Below, piece by piece: positions 1 through 4,030 of a stretch of DNA of 5,018 bases. The stretch comes from Oscillospiraceae bacterium (lineage in GTDB: Bacteria > Bacillota > Clostridia > Oscillospirales > Oscillospiraceae): the NCBI GenBank assembly GCA_028705905.1, contig JAQWCP010000065.1, positions 1 through 5,018 on the forward strand. Direction: 5' to 3'. The stretch's first letter is position 1. Every line of letters starts with the position of its first letter. Position numbers and translations under genes: made by a program. The notes under the pieces are model-generated. The model was given only the letters and a program-made list of their open reading frames with translations. It did no database searches and had not been told where the DNA came from.

Positions 1-2
1 CC

Positions 3-713
3 TATCGGGAGATCCTCGCGGTTGCGGACGAGAACGGCGGCAAGCTAAAAAACCGGGTGATGTTTTACTGCGACGAGCTGGGTACGCTCCCGGCCATCGA
101 ATCGCTGGAACTGATTTTTTCAGCCAGCCGCTCCCGCCGCCTTTCCATGGTACCCATTATCCAGTCCTTTGGTCAGCTTGAAAAGAATTACGGAAAGGAG
201 GGTGCGGAAATCATTGTGGACAACTGCCAGGACACCATCTTCGGCGGCTTCGCACCAAACAGCCAGACTGCGGAGGTACTCTCCAAGGCGATGGGCAGCC
301 GCACCGTCATGAGCGGCAGTATCAGCCGTGGAAAGAACGATCCCAGCCAGTCCTTACAGATGATGGAGCGCCCTCTCATGACGCCGGATGAACTGAAGTC
401 CATTCCCAAGGGTAGCTTTGTCGTCATGAAAACTGGCACCCATCCCATGCGGACAAAGCTGTGGCTGTTTCTGGATTGGGGCATCCGTTTCGGAAAGCCC
501 TATACCGTGGCGGAAAAGGCGAACCGGAAGGTGGTCTATGCCGACAAGCAGACGCTGGAGGAAAATATCGTCCGCAAGCACACGGCCTGCCTGATGGTGG
601 ATGAGGAAACCGGGGAAATTCTTGAACCACCCACCGGCACCGGTGCGCTCCACACATCCGTGGCGAAGCCACCTGCAGAGCCGCAAAAGCGGCGAAGCCA
701 TATCAGAACGTAA
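3..713 (+). CDS. VirD4/TraG-family type IV coupling protein, C-terminal part (5' truncated by window edge)
   Basis: This is the last 236 residues of a conjugative coupling protein, the membrane-anchored ATPase that delivers the relaxase-DNA complex to the type IV secretion channel. The frame is open from base 3, so the GTG at 57 is an internal valine and not the start. A Walker B-like segment (VMFYCDELG, hydrophobic run then Asp-Glu) lies at visible residues 19-27. It is followed by the SRSRRLSMVPIIQSFGQLEK stretch typical of this ATPase core, and then by a charged C-terminal tail ending in KRRSHIRT. Family members are usually around 600 residues, so the Walker A half lies upstream of the window. 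The sequence resembles coupling proteins of Tn1549-like conjugative elements of Clostridia (recalled, not searched). A small HTH gene follows after 12 nt, as is common in such elements. The family call is secure; which element it belongs to is inference. Confidence 0.92.
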   Translation, partial: YREILAVADENGGKLKNRVMFYCDELGTLPAIESLELIFSASRSRRLSMVPIIQSFGQLEKNYGKEGAEIIVDNCQDTIFGGFAPNSQTAEVLSKAMGSRTVMSGSISRGKNDPSQSLQMMERPLMTPDELKSIPKGSFVVMKTGTHPMRTKLWLFLDWGIRFGKPYTVAEKANRKVVYADKQTLEENIVRKHTACLMVDEETGEILEPPTGTGALHTSVAKPPAEPQKRRSHIRT

Positions 714-725
714 AGGAGCGATACC

Positions 726-992
726 ATGAGCTACTTCAATCACATCTATACCGCCACGCCCAATGAGCTCCCCCATCGGGCGAGGGCTGTTTATATTTAC
801 CTCCGTGACCGTGCAGGAAAGGACTCAGACTGCTGGCCCGCAGTCAAGACCATCGCTTCTGACTTGCAGCTTTCCCGCAGCACTGTCAAGCGTGCCTTGC
901 ATGATTTGGTAAAGGCGGGACTGATTGAAAAGGAATCACGCTATCGGGAAAACGGCAGTAATACCAGCAACCGATTGATTTTAAAAAAATAG
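726..992 (+). CDS. Small winged-helix/HTH DNA-binding protein of a conjugative element
   Basis: This encodes an 88-residue protein with a helix-turn-helix of the HTH_36/replication-initiator-like kind. Residues about 36-72 contain WPAVKTIASDLQLSRSTVKR followed by ALHDLVKAGLIEKESRYREN: an N-terminal helix, a recognition helix around LSRSTVKRAL, and a basic wing. The N-terminus (MSYFNHIYTATPNELPHRAR) matches small proteins I associate with the gene after virD4 in Tn1549-like elements; this is from memory. The start is set by AGGAG at 714-718, 7 nt before the ATG and directly after the coupling-protein stop, so the two genes are probably cotranscribed. Its likely role is transcriptional control of, or an accessory function in, the element, but no target can be seen. 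The protein may be shortened: after the TAG at 990 the same frame stays open for another 20 codons (see the following entry). Confidence 0.85.
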   Translation: MSYFNHIYTATPNELPHRARAVYIYLRDRAGKDSDCWPAVKTIASDLQLSRSTVKRALHDLVKAGLIEKESRYRENGSNTSNRLILKK

Positions 993-1142
993 CTCGACTG
1001 CAAAAAAGCAAAAAGGCGCATTTCCCACCAAGGAGATATTCTGTCTTTTCGCTGAACCCAGCTGCGGTTCATGATGGACCCACCAGAACCTCTCACTCTA
1101 AGAAAAGCTATATTACAGAAAAAAGGACAACAGTATGCGTAA
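993..1142 (+). pseudogene. Possible decayed C-terminal tail of the HTH gene (in-frame read-on past two stops)
   Basis: The frame of the HTH gene continues beyond its TAG (990-992) as LDCKKAKRRISHQGDILSFR, meets TGA at 1053-1055, and then continues as TQLRFMMDPPEPLTLRKAIL and further to TAA at 1140-1142. The composition of both stretches is protein-like and basic. Without the two stops the gene would encode about 138 residues. I think longer versions of this HTH protein with such a tail exist, but I cannot confirm that here. The alternative is that this is simply non-coding spacer. Confidence 0.35.
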
Positions 1143-1239
1143 CGTAGACAGTAGTGAAATATTATCAAGGATCGTGAAGGAAAGACCAACACTACTGGAG
1201 ACAAACGATAAGCTCTATACCTTAGGAGCGACAGTTTAA
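1135..1239 (+). CDS. Short ORF, 34 codons, unknown function (possibly the start of a truncated element gene)
   Basis: An ATG at 1135 opens a 34-residue frame ending TAA at 1237-1239. It begins MRNVDSSEILSRIVKERPTL and ends in NDKLYTLGATV. AAAAGGA at 1121-1127 is a fair ribosome binding site 7 nt upstream, and the ATG overlaps the end of the preceding open tail (TAA 1140-1142) by 8 nt, as coupled genes often do. I do not recognise the product. It could be a genuine small protein, or the N-terminal remnant of a conjugative-element gene cut where the DNA becomes AT-rich just downstream. Homologues that continue past the final valine would support truncation. Confidence 0.35.
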   Translation: MRNVDSSEILSRIVKERPTLLETNDKLYTLGATV

Positions 1240-1345
1240 CGTCAGAAGTCTACCCACAATTGCCGTATGTTCGGTGCTGTGATTTGGCAACCCTCTTGTA
1301 AATTTCTTTGATTGCTGACCATATATATTTTATCCCCATAAAATA
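1240..1345. other. Gene-free junction between conjugation module and AT-rich cargo
   Basis: No convincing ORF, RNA gene or repeat is visible here. The base composition shifts from the mixed, GC-richer pattern of the conjugation genes to AT-rich sequence from about 1300 on (for example the AT run 1321-1333). Together with the promoter/operator region and the untranslated lead-in up to 1456, it makes up the spacer before the zinc-ribbon gene. I looked for terminal inverted repeats or a target duplication that would mark an insertion and found none that stands out. Confidence 0.4.
1315..1344 (+). promoter_or_regulatory. Candidate promoter for the zinc-ribbon/kinase unit
   Basis: CTGACC (1315-1320, 4/6 to the -35 consensus), an 18-nt spacer, and TAAAAT (1339-1344, 5/6 to the -10 consensus) give a plausible vegetative promoter. 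The predicted transcript would start near 1351, inside the adjacent palindrome. The region is AT-rich, so chance matches are likely and this is a weak call. Confidence 0.3.
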
Positions 1346-1372
1346 ATCATAATTGTTGTGTACAATTATTAT
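1346..1372. promoter_or_regulatory. Palindrome upstream of zinc-ribbon gene, possible operator
   Basis: ATAATTGT (1349-1356), a 5-nt spacer, and ACAATTAT (1362-1369) form a perfect 8-bp inverted repeat. Two further pairs are added outside a single mismatch (1346-1347 with 1371-1372). It has no GC-rich stem and no T tract, so it looks like a dimeric-protein binding site and not a terminator. It overlaps the start point predicted from the candidate promoter at 1315-1344, which is where a repressor would act. Confidence 0.35.
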
Positions 1373-1445
1373 GAAAATTTATATTCAGATGTGTTATTTA
1401 TTATTTTAATATATCAAAAATTGATGGAAGAACAATACATTTATT

Positions 1446-1451
1446 GGGAGG
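1446..1451 (+). promoter_or_regulatory. Ribosome binding site that fixes the zinc-ribbon gene start
   Basis: GGGAGG ends 5 nt before the ATG at 1457. The upstream in-frame candidates, GTG at 1358 and ATG at 1424, have no purine-rich site in front of them, so the start at 1457 is preferred. Confidence 0.75.
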
Positions 1452-1456
1452 ACAAG

Positions 1457-1819
1457 ATGAGCATATTTTCACATTCATCAAGAGGTCATCATTATAGAAA
1501 TGGGAATCTTGGAAGCGGGTATTATCAGAGGCGAGGCGTAATGGGACGCTTATTTGGTATGCTTGGCTCCGGGCACCATTCATGTCAATATAATACCCAT
1601 TACCCACCACAAAACAACTATCCACAGGGAAATGTACCCACGCCAAATTGGCCCGCCATAATCTGCAGAAAATGCAATTCTAAGATACCTTCAGGTTCAA
1701 AGTTTTGCCCGGAATGCGGTGAAATAATAAGAGACGACTTGTGTTGTACAAATTGCGGCACGAGGCTGCAACAAAACTCCAAATTCTGTACAAATTGCGG
1801 AAACAAAGTAAACGGTTGA
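1457..1819 (+). CDS. Double zinc-ribbon protein, probable partner of the downstream kinase
   Basis: This encodes a 120-residue protein from the ATG preceded by GGGAGG. Residues 1-65 are low-complexity, rich in Gly, His, Tyr and Asn, with the near-repeat NLGSGYYQ / MLGSGHHS at about 17-24 and 35-42, and look disordered. Residues 70-114 hold two zinc ribbons of identical spacing, CX2C-X10-CX2C: C70/C73 with C84/C87, and C97/C100 with C111/C114. C96 is an extra cysteine. This matches the double zinc ribbon (DZR) family, which usually serves as a protein- or nucleic-acid-binding module with no enzymatic activity. There is no signal peptide or membrane segment. The kinase gene starts 3 nt after the stop, so the two are almost certainly translated together. 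A role as adaptor or substrate of that kinase is inference. Confidence 0.88.
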   Translation: MSIFSHSSRGHHYRNGNLGSGYYQRRGVMGRLFGMLGSGHHSCQYNTHYPPQNNYPQGNVPTPNWPAIICRKCNSKIPSGSKFCPECGEIIRDDLCCTNCGTRLQQNSKFCTNCGNKVNG

Positions 1820-1822
1820 CCT

Positions 1823-2569
1823 ATGCTTTGGCTGAATCACCTTAGATTCTCAGGCAGGAAATTCGGAAGCTATACAATAGAAAAAGTGGCGGGTGAGGGC
1901 AGGTATGGAATTTGTCTCAATGCTTATTCTAACCGTGGTGCGAGAGTAATTATCAAGTGGTTCAAATCATCATCTATTAAAAGAGATAAAAAAAGAACCG
2001 CTGTTGAAGCAGATATTCTGTCAAAGATTGATCATTTTTCCATTCCTAAGCTTTTGGGAGTCATCAATGAAAAAGGGGGTTACGGGCTCATATTAGAAGA
2101 AAAACCGGGAGATACTGTAGAATCGATGCTTTTTAAACACAGGCATCAATTTTCCCGCAAGGAAATTTTTAGAATAGTTTCTCAATTGGTCGATATCATT
2201 TGGTACCTGCATGATAAGGGGATTATTCACGGAGACATACGACCGCCAAACGTGATAATCAATAACGGCGCTGTCTATCTTATTGATTTTGGCCTATCAA
2301 GGCGAGTGGACTATGATAAAAATACATTCGATATTGATTTTTCATATTTAGGTGAGTTTCTCCTTTATTTGCTTTACTCATCTTTTAAATCTAAGAAGTA
2401 TAAAAAATTTGCATGGTATAATGAATTGTATCTTTTGCCGAAACAAAAGATACTTCTTAAAAGACTGTTGCGGCTTGAAAAACCTTATGAAAATATAAGA
2501 GAAGTTGCAGATGATTTTCACCAGGCATTTGGCTGTGAAGAAGAAATCAATTATATTGAAAATTCATAA
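1823..2569 (+). CDS. Compact Ser/Thr-type protein kinase (YbdM/YrzF-like)
   Basis: This encodes a 248-residue soluble kinase. The glycine loop is GEGRYG (24-29), the ATP-binding lysine is K45 in VIIK, and E62 is the likely helix-C glutamate. The catalytic loop is HGDIRPPN (H136, D138, N143) and the metal-binding motif is DFG (155-157), so all catalytic residues are present. The HRD motif reads HGD, which is common in bacterial and RIO-like kinases. The helix-F aspartate follows at D172 (DFSYLGEFLLYLL), leaving only about 14 residues after DFG. There is no APE motif and almost no activation segment. The overall layout, including the short C-lobe (LLKRLLRLEKPYENIREVAD), resembles Bacillus subtilis YbdM as I remember it. 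No transmembrane or PASTA region is present. No good Shine-Dalgarno precedes ATG 1823, which suggests coupling to the ribbon gene. The substrate is unknown. The gene is clearly AT-richer than its flanks. Confidence 0.9.
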   Translation: MLWLNHLRFSGRKFGSYTIEKVAGEGRYGICLNAYSNRGARVIIKWFKSSSIKRDKKRTAVEADILSKIDHFSIPKLLGVINEKGGYGLILEEKPGDTVESMLFKHRHQFSRKEIFRIVSQLVDIIWYLHDKGIIHGDIRPPNVIINNGAVYLIDFGLSRRVDYDKNTFDIDFSYLGEFLLYLLYSSFKSKKYKKFAWYNELYLLPKQKILLKRLLRLEKPYENIREVADDFHQAFGCEEEINYIENS

Positions 2570-2746
2570 TTGAGGGCACGATCAACGGTATTTCAGTCGA
2601 GCTCTCCGCATTCCTCTCAGCAAGGCATGGTAACGAGACAGTACCTGCCCTTGGAAAGGGAAGGGAACGTTAACGATCAACAGATGGTCAGCTGAATTTT
2701 ACTATAATAAGCCGCGAAGGGACATGACAAAGGAACTAATAATAAC
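2570..2746. other. Convergent spacer with short open fragments, no recognised gene
   Basis: This lies between the convergent kinase and regulator genes. Two short open stretches read like coding residue. One (about 2563-2667) reads EGTINGISVELSAFLSARHG and on to a TAA. The other, in another frame, reads LTINRWSAEFYYNKPRRDMT and on to TAG at 2784-2786. The latter includes an ATG at 2724 giving 20 residues that run into the regulator's 3' end. Neither has a usable ribosome binding site or a recognisable family. The composition is more balanced than in the kinase gene, so the AT-rich cargo seems to end near 2570. Confidence 0.3.
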
Positions 2747-2779
2747 CACTTCAACTGGAGAAGTGTGCGATCACTTTTT
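2747..2779. terminator. Weak hairpins at the convergent gene ends
   Basis: CACTTC (2747-2752) can pair with GAAGTG (2760-2765) across a 7-nt loop. The same AAGTG can instead pair with CACTT (2772-2776), which is followed by a short T run on the plus strand. On the minus strand the first hairpin is followed by the moderately T-rich GTTATTATTAG. Either may end transcription from the kinase or regulator genes, but both stems are short and AT-rich. Confidence 0.25.
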
Positions 2780-3523
2780 GATGTAGAGTTTGCGATATTC
2801 CAACGGAAGCATCTGATAGGCTTCCTTAAATGCGGCGGAGAACTTGCTCTGGCTGCCGAAACCTACCGACTTTGAAATCTGTAAAACACTGTCGGTGGTT
2901 TCTCGCAGCAATTCGGCCGCCCGTTCCATGCGATGTTCCTTGATATGAGATGCCAGTGATTTGCTGTATATTTCCTTAAAGATTGCTTTCAGCGTTGTGG
3001 GGTTCATAAGGAAACGCTTGGCAAGTTCATCAATGGTAATGCGCTGATCCAAGTGATGAAGCACATATTCGTGCAGCTCACGAACGGTTTCTACCTGTTC
3101 CTGGGTATACTGTGTCAATCCGTTGTGCGCCTCACCGCAGATATGACCCGTCGTTTCCAGTTCGGGGCAAGATATTTCCATGGTTCCCTCAATTGTCTGA
3201 TGCAGCAATCGGCTCTGATCGGTATCCGCCGCTTTATAATAAGCCTCCTTGCCATCCCGCCTGCTGGAAATGAGTCCGCCCGATTTTAGCTGGCGCAGAT
3301 GATGTGAAACGGCGGGACTTGTCATATTCACCATGGCGGACAGATTCATCACACATTCTTCACAGTGACACAAAATCCAGAAAATGCGGACTCTGCTGGG
3401 GTCATCCAACAGCTTAAACAGATTTGCCACGATCTGAAAATTCTCTGTATGATTCAGTTTTGCACACATATACTCCTCAACATGCCGCTTTCCATGCTGG
3501 TGCGGCAGTGTGGTTTCGCCCAT
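2771..3523 (-). CDS. ArsR/SmtB-family metalloregulator fused to an AraC-type HTH domain
   Basis: This encodes a 250-residue DNA-binding regulator of the metal efflux genes it diverges from. Residues about 25-115 are an ArsR/SmtB winged helix (NLFKLLDDPSRVRIFWIL, recognition helix around MTSPAVSHHLRQLKSGGL, wing RRDGKEAYY). The metal-sensing helix carries CHCEEC (C52, H53, C54, C57), comparable to the ELCVCDL site of CadC-type sensors. H8, H10, H14 and C20 near the N-terminus and C119/C129 in the linker could add ligands. Residues about 160-247 are an AraC-type double HTH (ITIDELAKRF ... VGFGSQSKFSAAFKEAYQ). ArsR sensors usually have about 100-120 residues, so the second domain is a true addition. 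The start at 3523 has AGGGAGG (3533-3539 on this strand) 9 nt upstream. An internal ATG at 3469 with GAGGAG close by is a weaker alternative. Expected action is repression relieved by Cd, Zn or Pb; the specific metal is inference. Confidence 0.93.
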   Translation of the reverse strand: MGETTLPHQHGKRHVEEYMCAKLNHTENFQIVANLFKLLDDPSRVRIFWILCHCEECVMNLSAMVNMTSPAVSHHLRQLKSGGLISSRRDGKEAYYKAADTDQSRLLHQTIEGTMEISCPELETTGHICGEAHNGLTQYTQEQVETVRELHEYVLHHLDQRITIDELAKRFLMNPTTLKAIFKEIYSKSLASHIKEHRMERAAELLRETTDSVLQISKSVGFGSQSKFSAAFKEAYQMLPLEYRKLYIKK

Positions 3524-3571
3524 TTTACATAACCTCCCTATCGTATAGCCCTTTTGGAAATGTTTTTACTC

Positions 3572-3596
3572 CATTCGGAAGTTCGGTTCCAGAATG
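3572..3596. repeat. Imperfect palindrome in the regulator's 5' leader, just upstream of the efflux -35
   Basis: CATTC-GGAA (3572-3580) and TTCC-A-GAATG (3587-3596) form a 9-bp stem with one bulged base and a 6-nt loop. It lies within the predicted leader RNA of the regulator gene and ends 2 nt before the TTGACA box of the opposite promoter. It could be an RNA hairpin in the leader or a second protein-binding site; it has no T tract. Confidence 0.45.
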
Positions 3597-3598
3597 CG

Positions 3599-3627
3599 TT
3601 GACATCTATTGTTTTCCCTATTATACT
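3599..3627 (+). promoter_or_regulatory. Promoter of the HMA/P-type ATPase operon
   Basis: TTGACA (3599-3604) and TATACT (3622-3627, 5/6 to consensus) are separated by 17 nt, giving a near-ideal sigma-A promoter. The predicted start is near 3634, about 60 nt before the first gene. The 12-2-12 palindrome begins 2 nt past that start, so bound repressor would block initiation or early elongation. Confidence 0.8.
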
Positions 3628-3648
3628 GTAGCCACAACGATTAAACAA
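3620..3648 (-). promoter_or_regulatory. Promoter of the ArsR-AraC regulator gene, overlapping the divergent one
   Basis: Read on the minus strand, TTGTTT (3648-3643) is followed after 17 nt by a perfect TATAAT (3625-3620). The -10 box overlaps the -10 box of the efflux promoter, so polymerase can probably occupy only one direction at a time. Its -35 lies inside the 12-2-12 palindrome, which predicts autorepression. The leader to the ATG would be about 90 nt. Confidence 0.6.
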
Positions 3649-3661
3649 GTGCTTAATTGTT
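3636..3661. promoter_or_regulatory. ArsR/SmtB-type 12-2-12 operator
   Basis: Arms AACGATTAAACA (3636-3647) and TGCTTAATTGTT (3650-3661) around a 2-nt centre match at 10 of 12 symmetrical positions. The 12-2-12 imperfect palindrome is the known operator form for zinc/cadmium sensors of this family. Its position covers the regulator's -35 and the first bases of the efflux transcript. The same stretch also holds a 9-8-9 repeat (3640-3665, 8 of 9 matching), so the exact half-site spacing is not certain. Confidence 0.65.
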
Positions 3662-3694
3662 AAATACTAAAAAGAAGCGAAAGGAGCTTTTCTT

Positions 3695-3913
3695 ATGAAA
3701 AAGACTTACAAAATCGAAGTTGACTGCGCTAACTGCGCGAATTTAATGGAGGATGCCGCACGCAAGACATCCGGCGTGGCCGCCGCCACCGTGAACTTTA
3801 TGACACAGAAGATGATTGTCGAGTTTGCCGACGGGCAGGAACCGGCATCTGTCATGAAGGATGTACTCAAGGCCTGCAAGAAGGTTGAGCCCGACTGCGA
3901 AATCGAGCTTTAG
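3695..3913 (+). CDS. Stand-alone HMA-domain heavy-metal-binding protein (metallochaperone)
   Basis: This encodes a 72-residue single HMA domain with the ferredoxin-like beta-alpha-beta pattern. The metal site is DCANCA, with C11 and C14. The Asp before the first Cys and the CANC core are typical of the N-terminal domains of Zn/Cd/Pb (CadA) ATPases; copper chaperones usually have MxCxxC. C60 and C67 near the C-terminus (KACKKVEPDCEIEL) could be additional ligands. There is no signal peptide, so it acts in the cytosol, probably delivering or sensing metal for the ATPase encoded next. AAGGAG (3681-3686) lies 8 nt before the ATG, an excellent site. It is the first gene after the regulated promoter, and a 117-nt gap containing a hairpin separates it from the ATPase gene. 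In many relatives this domain is fused to the ATPase N-terminus. Confidence 0.93.
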   Translation: MKKTYKIEVDCANCANLMEDAARKTSGVAAATVNFMTQKMIVEFADGQEPASVMKDVLKACKKVEPDCEIEL

Positions 3914-3921
3914 CCATAACA

Positions 3922-3960
3922 CCGCGTCCCAGATGCAAGAGCGGATGGGGCGCGGCTTTT
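3922..3960 (+). terminator. Intercistronic hairpin, probable partial terminator/attenuator
   Basis: CCGCGTCCC (3922-3930) pairs with GGGGCGCGG (3947-3955) over nine positions with one G-U, around a 16-nt loop, and is followed by CTTTT. The stem is strong, but the T run is only four long, so complete termination is unlikely. It would either reduce read-through into the ATPase gene or protect the upstream HMA message from 3' decay. Confidence 0.55.
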
Positions 3961-4030
3961 GGGGAATAAATGAAACGTATAAGCAGATGTTAGGTTCTGC
4001 AGGATAATACGAGAACAGGAGGATACAAAA

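Noticed and set aside
57..59. GTG at 57 as the start of the coupling protein.
   Set aside because: The frame is open upstream to base 3 with coding-like sequence (EILAVADENGGKLKNR), there is no ribosome site, and it would cut directly into the Walker B segment.
354..776. Long minus-strand frames opposite the coupling protein.
   Set aside because: They mirror the codon structure of a well-supported gene on the other strand and have no ribosome site or recognisable domain.
1259..1290. TTGCC ... GGCAA inverted repeat as a terminator after the conjugation genes.
   Set aside because: The stem is only 5 bp with a loop of more than 20 nt and has no T tract directly after it.
1358..1456. An upstream extension of the zinc-ribbon protein from GTG 1358 or ATG 1424.
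   Set aside because: Neither has a Shine-Dalgarno, the added residues are AT-driven (Tyr, Ile, Asn, Leu) and unlike the rest of the protein, and ATG 1457 has GGGAGG at good spacing.
991..2603. A perfect 10-bp inverted match, AGCTCGACTG at 991-1000 and its complement at 2594-2603, flanking the AT-rich cargo.
   Set aside because: Several 10-bp matches are expected by chance in a window of this size; the match does not extend, there is no target duplication, and no transposase lies between.
3970..3993. A 7-codon ORF (MKRISRC) between the HMA and ATPase genes as a leader peptide.
   Set aside because: It has no clear ribosome site and lies after the hairpin, so it cannot control that hairpin by ribosome stalling.
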